Made by a program: the position numbers and the translations under genes. From a virus, in the IMG/VR virus record IMGVR_UViG_3300044952_001066, positions 1 through 49,073 of that record: a stretch of DNA of 49,073 nt. One strand, 5' to 3'. This document shows positions 14,196 through 23,639 of this stretch, in pieces (the first letter of the stretch is position 1; each line of letters begins with the position of its first letter). The notes beneath the pieces were generated by a model, which was not told the origin of the DNA, ran no database searches, and worked only from the letters and a program-made list of their open reading frames with translations.

Positions 14196-16504
14196 CAGAG
14201 GTGACTGAAGTTGGGTGTGTTTTGACCCAATTTTTTGACAGCCTTGCGCCAAGTGTATTCATTATCACTTATGAAAAACACATTCCTTTTGTGGGCTTTC
14301 CACATTGTCAAGAATTGTTTCCAGTTTTGAGAATCATCCACGATGTCACTGTCACTAAAGATCATAATATTGAATCCTTCCGCAGCAGCAGCACTGAGCT
14401 GACTTGCCATGGAACCGCTAAACAGCGTGGCACCAGTGCCATGCTGTTGCAGCACATTGTTCCATCCTTTTATTTGTTTGTTTTTGTCCACAGGTTGACT
14501 CAATTGACTTAGGTTGGCGATAGGAGCGTAATAATTTTGCCCTTGATTTACAACAAAGTTTTCATGATCTCCAGCGAAAAACATAACACCAAAAGGATAA
14601 TCCACTTTGCCCAATTGTTTCAACAATGTTTCTGCTTCTTTCAAAGCTTGTGGCACAGCAGCCCACATGCTGCCTGAAGTGTCAAAAACAAACAACACTT
14701 TGTTAACAGGAACAGGACGCTTGACTTCACCGGGTTTGATTGCTGCCGCGCCCAGTTTGGCTGCTATGGGTGCGCCAGTAATGTTTCTTCGGCTGGGTTT
14801 GGTATAACTGGTGTCAATAGCCAATTGGCTGCTGGAAACCATTTTCCTAATCAAAGCTTTCCAGTTCATTTTAGGAGTAATATCTTCCACACGTTTTTTG
14901 GCAGTGCCTAATGTCAAGTCACCACTGGCTCTAGATCCAGATGTACTCTGTTGTTCAGGTGAAGGAGGAGGCGGCGAATCCCGTTCTTCACGATTTTCCA
15001 ATTTGTCTTTCAACTTCTCGTGAATTTCATCAGGAGTTGGTCCATAGACTTTTTTAGGTTTTTTACCTGCCTTTTCGCCTGGCTTTTTTTCTTTTTCTTC
15101 GCTAGGAGGCGATGGCGGTGGTGGAGGTGGAGGTGGTTCGCCTTCCATTTGAGTTTGTGGTGGAGGCGGAGTATCAGAGGGAGGAGCAGGAGGTGTAGGC
15201 GGTTGCGAACCTGGGTCCTTATAAGGTTGCATCCAAGTTACGTCATCAGATTTCCAACGCCCTTCCATCAAGACTCGTTTTTGGCGGCTTTCCGTTAAAT
15301 TGCCTCGAGCTACACCAGTTCCTTTGGGGTAGTTCAATTTTTGTGTGGCTTGGTCAGGTGTCAAGATTTGTGTGTCAAAAGAACCATCAGGATCAATTTT
15401 TGTGACTTCACCATAGGATCCATCTGGTAAGCGTACAACGTCTCCCACACTGGCTTTGTAAGGCACTTTGATTACAGGTGCATCAGGACCTTTGGGTTGG
15501 GGTGGCAGTTTGTTGGGTTCTTCATCAATTTCTGCCATACCTTCCCAAGTTTTTCTCAAATGGGGTGGCAGCTTTTTCAACTCATCGTGAACCAATTGGG
15601 CCATTTCGCTATAGCTGCTTTGCCGGTCACTATTGATGTGATCGCTGAACAAGCCTATTGGCAACTGTTGGTAATTGTTTTTGACTAAGTCGTAATTGCT
15701 ACGGAAATCGCTTGCCCAGTTGTGTATTTTGTGACTGAACTCTGGCATTTGTTTGCCATAATTGAAGTCACCCCAGGCAAAGTGCATGTATTCGTGCATA
15801 ATGAGAAACTCCACATACACATATGCATCTGGAATAGATCCGCCATTGCTTTGATATTTCTTGCCTTCGCCTTGGGCACCTTCAATTACAGCCCAGTCCA
15901 TGAGATTTTGCATGAAATGAGTATTGAAAACAAAGTCTCCACGTTCTGTAGCACAGGCAGTTTTCACACCATTGAACTTTTTGAACTCTGGCAGATCGCT
16001 AGGAATCAAAATGGGATGAACTTTCCAGATTCTGCGAATTGGGTCAGCAGGTTGTTTCAAAGGGCGGAACATAGGATGCTCTTGCTGAACCATTTGAGCC
16101 AGTTTCAAAAACGTTGTGGGATCAAACTGAACCAATTGTGGATTTGGACGATTGGTATTGTGCCGTACTGACGAAACTAGATCAAACACCGCATTCTCAG
16201 CAGCATTGTGTGCAATTGTTTCATACAATATAGGACTATATTTTTTGATCTCTTCAATTTCTGCCATTTTTTTCTTAACATCACGAATGATAATTGCCAC
16301 AGGTACACCTGTGACTTCACTTGCATGTTGAATTACTTCTTGAATATGAGGATCTTGTAGAGAACTCTTTTTGAAGGGCGTTTCGCCCATTTCGCGTGCA
16401 CGCATAGTCCAAGCCTCAGTAACCCTTGTTCTGGCGGTTACTGAGGTCTTGGTATCCAAAGCCAAAAGTGTTTTGGCTAAATTGCTCTTGACAGAAAATG
16501 CCAT
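14195..16504 (-). CDS. vWA protein with metallopeptidase-like domain (MoxR partner)
   Basis: 769 aa. Three parts: an N-terminal domain with LIMHEYMHFAWGDF, an HExxH-type site as in the metallopeptidase domain of DUF2201-type proteins (about residues 235-250); a long middle with a small beta domain (GDVVRLPDGSYGEV) and a Pro/Glu/Lys-rich disordered linker; and a C-terminal vWA-like domain with FVFDTSGSM (MIDAS) and IMIFSDSDIVDD. Such vWA proteins pair with MoxR-family AAA+ ATPases to remodel or mature targets, and a MoxR-like gene is directly upstream. It ends TGATG into the LRR array. Confidence 0.88.
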   Translation of the reverse strand: MAFSVKSNLAKTLLALDTKTSVTARTRVTEAWTMRAREMGETPFKKSSLQDPHIQEVIQHASEVTGVPVAIIIRDVKKKMAEIEEIKKYSPILYETIAHNAAENAVFDLVSSVRHNTNRPNPQLVQFDPTTFLKLAQMVQQEHPMFRPLKQPADPIRRIWKVHPILIPSDLPEFKKFNGVKTACATERGDFVFNTHFMQNLMDWAVIEGAQGEGKKYQSNGGSIPDAYVYVEFLIMHEYMHFAWGDFNYGKQMPEFSHKIHNWASDFRSNYDLVKNNYQQLPIGLFSDHINSDRQSSYSEMAQLVHDELKKLPPHLRKTWEGMAEIDEEPNKLPPQPKGPDAPVIKVPYKASVGDVVRLPDGSYGEVTKIDPDGSFDTQILTPDQATQKLNYPKGTGVARGNLTESRQKRVLMEGRWKSDDVTWMQPYKDPGSQPPTPPAPPSDTPPPPQTQMEGEPPPPPPPPSPPSEEKEKKPGEKAGKKPKKVYGPTPDEIHEKLKDKLENREERDSPPPPSPEQQSTSGSRASGDLTLGTAKKRVEDITPKMNWKALIRKMVSSSQLAIDTSYTKPSRRNITGAPIAAKLGAAAIKPGEVKRPVPVNKVLFVFDTSGSMWAAVPQALKEAETLLKQLGKVDYPFGVMFFAGDHENFVVNQGQNYYAPIANLSQLSQPVDKNKQIKGWNNVLQQHGTGATLFSGSMASQLSAAAAEGFNIMIFSDSDIVDDSQNWKQFLTMWKAHKRNVFFISDNEYTWRKAVKKLGQNTPNFSHL

Positions 16505-16522
16505 TGTTGGTCCTATCTTTGA

Positions 16523-19219
16523 TTATGTTCCTGCTGGTTTTCTGAAACTTCTTACTTTGGCTGCAATCTTGCGTTGATAATCCATCAACGTGTTTTGATA
16601 CCCCTCTACAGCAGCCAAGGCAGCTTTTGATGCAGCCTGATCAGTTTTGGCAAGATCTTTAGCCTCTTCTTCCATTCTCTCAATATCAGCAATGAACACG
16701 CTGCTCCAGAACTTTCTCAACGCAGCTTCCATACTTTGTCCAATTTGGCTACTGAGCTTGTGAACATTCATTGCCATGATAATTTCATCAACAATGAAGT
16801 TCACTTTGTCGATCAAATCTTGGCTTATTTGAACTACACCATCTTGCATGACTTTTTTGTTATGCGTTTTGCTGACCAACAGATCAAACTTGTTGGCCTC
16901 TTGTGCAGCAACGTTTGTTAACCAAGCTAGGAACTCATTGGTGAAGTCAGCTGGGCTGAATTGTGTGTCAACCCAATTCATAAATGCCACATTGTCTTTC
17001 AAATGCTTGCTGGGATTACGAACTGCGCTGTCAAAAATACTTTCAAGTGAGGCACCAGTTGTTTCCGCAGTTGTGAGCTTTTCTTTTTGTTCTTGTAACC
17101 ATAGATCCAGTTGATCCACAAACATTTCTCTATCAACTTCGTTTTTGAAGAGAACATTGTCCATAGTCATCATAATCTTTTTGCTGGCCATTTTCAACAC
17201 TGCATCAACGTAGCTATCACTGTCAAATTCGCCGTCTGGTCTCACAAATTGCTCTTTTTTCTCAACCACTCTATCCAAACCGCGTTGAAGTGCCAACAGC
17301 ATGTCTGAATACTCTCTGCCACTGATATACACATCGTCATCGCCCACTTGAATATAAAATTGGCGGCTGTCAGAATGGATGTTACGGCTGGGGTCAGGCA
17401 CGTCCAGTTTGAATTTATCTGCAAAGTTGTGAACCAACATACGAGCTATTTCACTAGCCTCTTCACTCAAATCAGCCCGCATCAAAGCCTCGCTATCATG
17501 GAAATCCTTTTGCGAACTCCATCGAGGCGCGGCAGCAATATAGTCGGTTGCGTCTTTCATATGGCCAGTTAGTGGTTGTGTTTTGATATCAGTGGGATTC
17601 ATAGCAGCCACAACAATTATATTGTAAGGCAGCTTGACATCATCAGTGAAACTTTTGTTCAAAATCACTCTGCGCAATGTGTTATAAGTGGCTGCTTCTT
17701 CAGGACGATTGAATTCATCAAAGAACAAGAGATACTGCTTGGATTTTTCAAGCCATTCTTGTTTCCTGGCTTCAGAGATTTTGGATGAGTTAAGAAAAGC
17801 TTCTTTCTTCTTCTCCATCTCATCCATAATCTTCTTATACAATGGAGGATCAGCAAACTTCACATCATATCTGCCGTCCTTTTCTTGAGGCAATGGAATA
17901 CCTGTTACATCTTCAGGACGCAATCCACTGCAAGAAACACGAATAAGGCGCAAGTTCAACTTGTCAGCAATGGACGCCATTTCTGCGGTTTTACCAATGC
18001 CAGGTTGTCCAGCAACAATAGGAACATAGGCTCTAGCATCGCCCATTTTTTGAGCCATTTCAACCTGATGCATCAGGGTATCACGCCAAAGAGTTGGACT
18101 GTTGGGGCTTACTGATGCCAGTTCACTACCACTTGTATCTCTGATAATATCTCGGACTATGGCATCAACCTTGCTGTATAGCTTGCTGGTGTTTTCAATG
18201 TCCTGGAAATTGGCTTTGATATTGGCCAAAAGAGCAGCAGCATCTTCTGTTGTTTTGACTGGCACTGCTGCATTTACATAACTGATAATCTGTTCCCAGC
18301 GACGAGGACTTGTTCTGATTTCATTCTCAACATCATCAAAACTGATGTGCTCATCTTTTATGGCTTTGTAAAAAGCTGTTGCTACCTCTGGCTTGAGATG
18401 CACACCATCTTTTTCAAATTTGGCAGTCAAATAATGAAAGAAATCACTTTTGTTGGGCGGGGTGAAATGAATTTGTTGAAACTGATAATTCAAAGGCATT
18501 TTTTCAACAGTGCCACCCACATCTTGTAGGTTGCTGGCATACAAACTATACACGTTTGACGGCAAAGGATCTTGACCCACTCGTTTGTCAATCACCAATT
18601 CACGCAAAATGTTGCGCACACCGCCAGTTACTTGGCGCATGAACTCATCAAGGAACAGGATACTTTTGTATTTGCTACGAACCTCACTGACTCTGCGAGG
18701 AATACTTGTGTTGGTGCCACCTAATGCTTGCCAAATGGCCTTGGTGTTGTTGCTGGCATTGGTGTTGATATGATTCAACAGTTCTTGGTCACTGACTGGC
18801 TTTTGGGCTTGTAACAGGGAAACCAAGTGACTTTTACCATAAACCACGTCCCAGTCTTTTGTGCTGATCTGTTCACTACCGGCTTTTTTGGCTTTGGTAA
18901 GGGGATTGTAGACCATAAAAGGAATGTTAACAAGATGCTCTTCAGTAATGTGCGGAGCTTCCACAACCACTGCATTCATACCCACTAATTCAGCCAACTG
19001 TGCAACAAAGGTGGTTTTGCCAATACCAGTTGGTCCCACAAGGATAACACCTGAAATGTGATCCAGCATGTTGTCCAACACGTCTTCAATCATTTCTGTT
19101 CGAGAATTCAGTGTAGCACTGCTGACAGATATTTTGGCTGGTGCTGGTTTTGCGCCACTGCCGGGAGAGACAGCTTCCAATAATGCGTTTTGTAATACTC
19201 TAGTAATCTTTGATTTCAT
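16523..19219 (-). CDS. double MoxR-like AAA+ ATPase
   Basis: 898 aa from the ATG at 19219 (GGGA upstream; ATG 19228 and GTG 19249 are alternatives). It contains two AAA+ modules in tandem. Module 1: Walker A GPTGIGKTTF (about 62-71), Walker B ILFLDEFMR (about 187-195). Module 2: Walker A GQPGIGKTAEM (about 401), Walker B LLFFDEFNRPEE (about 495), with MoxR-type character (NRPEEATYNTLRR, AAMNPTD). A helical C-terminal third follows. Together with the vWA gene it likely forms an ATP-driven remodelling pair. Having two modules in one chain is unusual for MoxR, which is normally a single-module hexamer. Confidence 0.9.
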   Translation of the reverse strand: MKSKITRVLQNALLEAVSPGSGAKPAPAKISVSSATLNSRTEMIEDVLDNMLDHISGVILVGPTGIGKTTFVAQLAELVGMNAVVVEAPHITEEHLVNIPFMVYNPLTKAKKAGSEQISTKDWDVVYGKSHLVSLLQAQKPVSDQELLNHINTNASNNTKAIWQALGGTNTSIPRRVSEVRSKYKSILFLDEFMRQVTGGVRNILRELVIDKRVGQDPLPSNVYSLYASNLQDVGGTVEKMPLNYQFQQIHFTPPNKSDFFHYLTAKFEKDGVHLKPEVATAFYKAIKDEHISFDDVENEIRTSPRRWEQIISYVNAAVPVKTTEDAAALLANIKANFQDIENTSKLYSKVDAIVRDIIRDTSGSELASVSPNSPTLWRDTLMHQVEMAQKMGDARAYVPIVAGQPGIGKTAEMASIADKLNLRLIRVSCSGLRPEDVTGIPLPQEKDGRYDVKFADPPLYKKIMDEMEKKKEAFLNSSKISEARKQEWLEKSKQYLLFFDEFNRPEEAATYNTLRRVILNKSFTDDVKLPYNIIVVAAMNPTDIKTQPLTGHMKDATDYIAAAPRWSSQKDFHDSEALMRADLSEEASEIARMLVHNFADKFKLDVPDPSRNIHSDSRQFYIQVGDDDVYISGREYSDMLLALQRGLDRVVEKKEQFVRPDGEFDSDSYVDAVLKMASKKIMMTMDNVLFKNEVDREMFVDQLDLWLQEQKEKLTTAETTGASLESIFDSAVRNPSKHLKDNVAFMNWVDTQFSPADFTNEFLAWLTNVAAQEANKFDLLVSKTHNKKVMQDGVVQISQDLIDKVNFIVDEIIMAMNVHKLSSQIGQSMEAALRKFWSSVFIADIERMEEEAKDLAKTDQAASKAALAAVEGYQNTLMDYQRKIAAKVRSFRKPAGT

Positions 19220-19221
19220 TA

Positions 19222-19482
19222 TCAATCCCATTTCAATATACGAGCCCACAAGTCTGGATCAGTGTCTCTAATCAGTTCCAATTCACTACCTGGCTTCACT
19301 GAGTGACCAGGAGGCAACACACCTGTCATAGGCTGAGAGGTATTGTGTGTTACCTCTCGCATTTGGTGAGGGATTTTGAATTTTAACTTTTTCTCAACCA
19401 ATGATGGTGGACTGGCAACAACGGATTGCGTGGTCTTTTTTTGAGGTTTTTATGGCTTTTTGGCAAATTCGTTGGCTTGCAT
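19222..19482 (-). pseudogene. 86-codon ORF interrupted by an in-frame TAA
   Basis: An ATG at 19482 with GAGGAAA and an upstream late-type octamer (19509-19516) begins MQANEFAKKP, then TAA (19452-19450). The same frame continues for 75 codons (KPQKKTTQSVVASPP..., KFKIPHQMREVTHN..., DTDPDLWARILKWD) and stops 2 nt before the AAA+ start. The distal part looks like a genuine protein, with a Lys/Pro-rich linker and a folded end. Options are a nonsense mutation, readthrough, or a downstream TTG start near codon 28. Because both halves share one frame, an indel cannot explain it. Confidence 0.55.
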
Positions 19483-19508
19483 AAGGATTTCCTCGTGAAT
19501 TTCAAAGG

Positions 19509-19516
19509 TATTTATT
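19509..19516 (-). promoter_or_regulatory. late promoter-like octamer
   Basis: AATAAATA followed by CC on the - strand, 27 nt before the ATG at 19482. The same 10 bases, AATAAATACC, precede the structural gene at 38404. Confidence 0.45.
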
Positions 19517-19528
19517 GTAGTGCACGGT

Positions 19529-20944
19529 TTATGATTTGTTGCGAGGCAAAGATTTCAAAAGAGCTTGAGTCTCTTTTTTGTAATTGTCGCGAATCTTTTT
19601 GGGATCTTTGAGCAACTGTTGCAGTGCATCAATTTCAAGGGTCAAGCGTGCAATGTCTTCAATAATCTTCTCAACACTGTCCTTGGACCATCGATAGCTG
19701 GGAAGGCCTACAATTCGATCCAGTTGGTCTTCGTCTAGGCAAACGCCTTTGACCAGTTTTTCAACTCTAGCTTGCACTTCAGCACGATTTTGGGCCAAGG
19801 GCAAGAATTTGGGCAAGCCACCCTCAACACAGAGTTTGATAGCTTTGGCAAAGTTCAGTTCTCGTGTGAGATCAGCAATTTGTTTTTCATAACGCTTGGC
19901 ATACCAACTTAGTCTCCACTCCACAAATGCTTGCACTAGCGACTCAGGATTGGGATATTGGCGGATGCTGGCGCCGTTGAAGTCTAGAACAACCAATCGC
20001 TGTGTTGTCTTGCTTTTGAGTTTCAAAAATCCAATGAACTTGTCTTCATCCCAGCCTTCAATCGAACCTCTTTTGAATCTGATTTCTACGTCAATTGTTT
20101 TGGTGCTGCGGTCAATGTAGGTGGTGATGCTGCCGTCATCTTCCATTTGATTTAGTCGAGCTTTGAACTTTTCAAGGCTGAGATCAGGCGGCAACTCAGT
20201 TACCCGTAACACTGTGCTGCCTTCAATCTTGACCTTTCCGGTGAACTCATAGCTGTTATTGCCAAGAGAATTGACACCTACATTGAGATAATCAAAGCTG
20301 GGCAGTAGTGCGGGCAATGGTTTTTTGTCAATAGCAGCCACAGTTGCAGCCACTAGGTTTTCCAAGCTGTGGGGCAAGATCTCTGTACTCCAGCCCACAG
20401 CAATACCGCTCACACCATTTAGCAGCACCAATGGCACAAGTGGCAGAAAGTTCACTGGTTCCAGAGTGCTGCCATCATAATTGGGCTTCAATGGCACAAT
20501 GTCAAGGTCAGTGTAGAGCAATGCGTCAGCAGCCCGACCACGTTTTACATAAGTGTATCGAGGTGCACCCCAACTGTCTGGACCAACTCGAGTGCCAAAT
20601 GCACCAATGCCATCAAACAATGGAACATTGTTCAGATACGGTGCTGCCAGTCTACTGATGGTTTCAGCAGCACTAACGTCTCCGTGAAGAAACAGCCCTT
20701 CTTGAATCGCAGAACCGGCAAGGCTGATGGTCTTAACCTTCTCACTTTTGCTTCTCATCAACCACAGCATCTTACGTTGTCCATCCTTCAAACCATCACA
20801 AATGCTGGGAATAGCCCGGTTTTGGGCAGTGTAGATGGCATATTCTTTGGAGCTTGTGTTGATGAAGGCGCTTGTTTGCCCGCCAATGTCCACAATGTCT
20901 GGTGTCACAGGTGTAGTTGATGTTCCTGCTCGAGACTTCTTCAT
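19529..20944 (-). CDS. 52: type II topoisomerase, GyrA-like (T4 gp52-type) subunit
   Basis: 471 aa from the ATG at 20944, one base after the large-subunit stop. T4 gp52 has 442 aa. The winged-helix DNA-cleavage domain contains the catalytic Tyr130 in GAPRYTYVK; around it are KDGQRKMLWLM and GIGAFGTRVGPDSWG. The tower and coiled-coil part (VEWRLSWYAKRYEKQIADL) follows, and there is no GyrA C-terminal wrapping domain. With the adjacent ATPase/Toprim subunit it would pass one duplex through another during replication or recombination-dependent initiation. Confidence 0.95.
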   Translation of the reverse strand: MKKSRAGTSTTPVTPDIVDIGGQTSAFINTSSKEYAIYTAQNRAIPSICDGLKDGQRKMLWLMRSKSEKVKTISLAGSAIQEGLFLHGDVSAAETISRLAAPYLNNVPLFDGIGAFGTRVGPDSWGAPRYTYVKRGRAADALLYTDLDIVPLKPNYDGSTLEPVNFLPLVPLVLLNGVSGIAVGWSTEILPHSLENLVAATVAAIDKKPLPALLPSFDYLNVGVNSLGNNSYEFTGKVKIEGSTVLRVTELPPDLSLEKFKARLNQMEDDGSITTYIDRSTKTIDVEIRFKRGSIEGWDEDKFIGFLKLKSKTTQRLVVLDFNGASIRQYPNPESLVQAFVEWRLSWYAKRYEKQIADLTRELNFAKAIKLCVEGGLPKFLPLAQNRAEVQARVEKLVKGVCLDEDQLDRIVGLPSYRWSKDSVEKIIEDIARLTLEIDALQQLLKDPKKIRDNYKKETQALLKSLPRNKS

Positions 20945-20945
20945 G

Positions 20946-22823
20946 TTAAATTTCCATCCATTGTTTTCTGAGATCAGCTTTTGTGTGATTGAACAAGAGG
21001 TCAAGAGTCCCGTCAAGTTTGCCATCATCAGTCAAAGGCACAAGCCTGGGCTTCAACAAACTGTTGCGCCAATCAACTTCTTCCAAACTGCCCAGGCCCT
21101 TTGCCCTAGTGGGCTTGGGACAACCTTCCCAGTCACGTCCATTGTAATTGGTGTGGTCATCACTGTACCAATAATGCCGGTTCTTTTTCTTGTCCTCTTG
21201 AATAATGAATGGTGTTGAGAACACAAGGAAAAATGGTTGTTGCTGAGGATCAAACAATTCTGACCAGTGCAGATAAAAGAAGTTAACCAAAAGAGCCATA
21301 ATGTTAGCGCCATCTGTGTCACTGTCACAAGTGATCCACACTTGTCCATACCTCAAGTTGTCACGAACACATTTTTGTCCCAGTGTTAGCCCAATGCTGC
21401 TCATGATGTCTTGTAGCACACTGTTGTCCAACACTGTTTTGTTGCTCTCACCTCTCACATTTAGGATCTTGCCCCGCAAAGGCAGGCCACCATGCACATC
21501 TGGATCACGCACCGCTGCCACACTGCTAACTGCCGAATCACCTTCTGTAATCAACAAGATGCATTTGGTTCGATCTTTTCCTGTGGCATCCATTAGCTTG
21601 GGCACTTTGGTGCGCAGCACTTTTCGTGCCAGCTTGGCTGTTTCAGCATCATCTTTTTTCTGAGTACGAGCTGCACAACGGGCATAGATTTGATCAATCC
21701 ATTCTTTGTGATCCTTTTGAATCCTCTTGTACAGCTTGTCGTCATCCAAGGCTGTGCGAATGTATGACTCCACGTCCTCATTGATTAGTCTTGTTTTGTT
21801 TTGGCTATCAAAGTTAGGAGCGTGCATCTGCGTAATATTGTAGACCAAGATGCCTTCTTGAATGTCACTTCTGTTGGGTGTGAGTGCCCGCCTACGACTT
21901 TCTTTCTCTAAGCTTTTGAGAAGATTGGAGAAAAATACACGTTTGAACACATCTATGTGGTGCCCACCGTTGAACGCAGGAATATCATTTACTGTGCTGT
22001 GAACAAACTCACCCTCAGTTTGAAAATTTGGCACAAGGAAAAATGTGCTGAGAAAATTGTCTGCTTCCGAGGTGATTTTGATGAAGTTGGAATCTGAGAA
22101 AAATGTTTTCTCCACAGTGTTTTTGACAACCACTTTTTCACCATTGAATGTGAATTTAACAGTGGGATGATTGGCTGCCACCTCATACACTCGAGATTGA
22201 ACAAAACTTGTGGGCAGGATGCGATGTTTGAACACACCCTTGCTGAGAGTGAAAGTCAACTCTGTGCCAGACTTGGCTGCGCTTTTGATGATTTTGGGAT
22301 CACTTACTTGTAAGTCTTTGAACACAGCATTGGGTTCGGAAAATGTTTGTGTAAACTTGCTGCCGTCCCGATACACGGTTACTGTACTGGTTTCACAGCA
22401 ATGGATTGTAGCCGAGCTGCCAATACCATTTGTGCCTCGGACTTCCCCACGTTCGCCAAAATTACGTCCAGCACGTGGATACACCAGCACCATAGTGGCT
22501 TTGTGCATGTTTTCACTTTCATCCCAGTCAATGGGAATACCACGCCCATCATCTTTCACACTGAAGCTGCCTGCTGTTTCATCGTAAGAAACGTCAATAC
22601 GGGATCCAGAGCTGTGACCAATTACCTCATCTAGAGCATTATCAAATATCTCGCGAAAAGCGCAATACATGGCTGGTGTCCATGTGACTTCTTGTGCTTC
22701 CAGTTTTTTGCCAGTCCAGTTGATGACAGTTTGTGTATGCGGGCTTCTGCTGCCCAAATACATTTCAGTGCGTAATCTGATATGGTCCCCGTCGCTTAGC
22801 TTCCTGATATCGTTGTTGCTCAT
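20946..22823 (-). CDS. 39: type II topoisomerase, GyrB-like (T4 gp39/60-type) subunit
   Basis: 625 aa from the ATG at 22823. The N-terminal GHKL ATPase has EIFDNALDE, KDDGRGIPI and GTNGIGSS; a transducer follows; the C-terminal Toprim has LITEGDSAVSS and CDSDTDGANIMAL. In T4 the Toprim part is split off as gp60; here it is fused, the ancestral arrangement. It partners the GyrA-like subunit immediately downstream. A strong sigma70-type promoter (22852-22879) lies just upstream, consistent with early or middle expression. Confidence 0.95.
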   Translation of the reverse strand: MSNNDIRKLSDGDHIRLRTEMYLGSRSPHTQTVINWTGKKLEAQEVTWTPAMYCAFREIFDNALDEVIGHSSGSRIDVSYDETAGSFSVKDDGRGIPIDWDESENMHKATMVLVYPRAGRNFGERGEVRGTNGIGSSATIHCCETSTVTVYRDGSKFTQTFSEPNAVFKDLQVSDPKIIKSAAKSGTELTFTLSKGVFKHRILPTSFVQSRVYEVAANHPTVKFTFNGEKVVVKNTVEKTFFSDSNFIKITSEADNFLSTFFLVPNFQTEGEFVHSTVNDIPAFNGGHHIDVFKRVFFSNLLKSLEKESRRRALTPNRSDIQEGILVYNITQMHAPNFDSQNKTRLINEDVESYIRTALDDDKLYKRIQKDHKEWIDQIYARCAARTQKKDDAETAKLARKVLRTKVPKLMDATGKDRTKCILLITEGDSAVSSVAAVRDPDVHGGLPLRGKILNVRGESNKTVLDNSVLQDIMSSIGLTLGQKCVRDNLRYGQVWITCDSDTDGANIMALLVNFFYLHWSELFDPQQQPFFLVFSTPFIIQEDKKKNRHYWYSDDHTNYNGRDWEGCPKPTRAKGLGSLEEVDWRNSLLKPRLVPLTDDGKLDGTLDLLFNHTKADLRKQWMEI

Positions 22824-22851
22824 GTTCTCTGTACTCAAAAATTGTAGTGTG

Positions 22852-22879
22852 ATTATATGTAGTGTTTTTGTTGGGTCAA
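22852..22879 (-). promoter_or_regulatory. sigma70-type promoter of the topoisomerase operon
   Basis: TTGACC (22874-22879), 16-nt spacer and a perfect TATAAT (22852-22857) lie on the - strand, 28 nt before the large-subunit ATG. It follows immediately after the terminator of the BI-1-like gene. Confidence 0.85.
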
Positions 22880-22882
22880 AAC

Positions 22883-22913
22883 AAAAGGGCAGGAATATTA
22901 TTCCTGCCCTTTT
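22883..22913 (-). terminator. terminator after the BI-1-like gene
   Basis: A 13-bp stem (22883-22895 with 22901-22913, core GGGCAGGAA) with a 5-nt loop is followed on the - strand by TGTTTTG after the T run. Confidence 0.9.
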
Positions 22914-22936
22914 TAAATCTCAAATTGTTGATACTG

Positions 22937-23623
22937 TTATTCTCGATCACCAATCAAGTTGAGGAGCAGCTGAAAGATGTTGATGAAGTTCAAGTAGAGA
23001 CTTAGTGCCCCATACAAACTGCTTTTGGCAGGACTGTCAAATCCAAACACTTCACCATTGCTGTAGTAATCATTCTTCAAGTTTTGTGTGTCGTAAGCCG
23101 TGAGCCCCACAAACACAATAACGCCAATAATGCTCACAACAAAGGTCAAGATTGAACTGGCTAGCCAAATGTTTACAACACTGGCTATCAATACTCCAAT
23201 CAGGCCCACCATCAAGAAAGTACCCATGCTTGTGAGGTCACGGGAGGTAGCATAACCATACACGCTGGCAGCACCAAAAGTGGCACTGGTAATGAAAAAC
23301 ACAGTGGCAATACTAGTGCCAGTGAACTTGAGGAAAATTGTGCTCATGCTCAATCCCATGCTGACAGAAAATAGCCAAAACAGGAGATTGGCTGTGCTGT
23401 AGCTGAGTCGTTCAATACCAAAACTCAACACCAACACAAATGCCAAGGGCAAGAGCATAAGGCCAATGCCTGTCCATCCTGTCATGAGAGCGGCAAAAAA
23501 TTTAGATACCAGCCAAGCTGTAGCTCCTGTTACAACCAAGGCGGCTGTCATTCGATTGTAGATGCCCAGCATGAACGTTCGAAGTCCGGCGTCATAACTG
23601 GAGTCGGCAGCAAGTGTGTTCAT
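22937..23623 (-). CDS. Bax inhibitor-1 / YccA-like membrane protein
   Basis: 228 aa with seven hydrophobic helices. The family signature near the last helices is present: GVIVFVGLTAYDTQNLKN, with the Asp of YDTQ and a late Asp in the final segment. BI-1 relatives are inner-membrane proteins; bacterial YccA modulates the FtsH protease, and others leak calcium or protons. The N-terminus (YDAGLRTFMLGIYNRMT) matches alphaproteobacterial members. AAAGGAA precedes the ATG. It lies directly downstream of the tmRNA on the same strand and ends at a strong terminator. A role in controlling host membrane proteolysis or delaying lysis is speculation. Confidence 0.93.
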   Translation of the reverse strand: MNTLAADSSYDAGLRTFMLGIYNRMTAALVVTGATAWLVSKFFAALMTGWTGIGLMLLPLAFVLVLSFGIERLSYSTANLLFWLFSVSMGLSMSTIFLKFTGTSIATVFFITSATFGAASVYGYATSRDLTSMGTFLMVGLIGVLIASVVNIWLASSILTFVVSIIGVIVFVGLTAYDTQNLKNDYYSNGEVFGFDSPAKSSLYGALSLYLNFINIFQLLLNLIGDRE

Positions 23624-23639
23624 TGTAATTCCTTTTAAA

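Noticed and set aside
15020-15298. Arg/Trp/Phe-rich + strand ORF
   Set aside because: Antisense of the Pro/Lys-rich linker of the vWA protein; low-complexity artefact.
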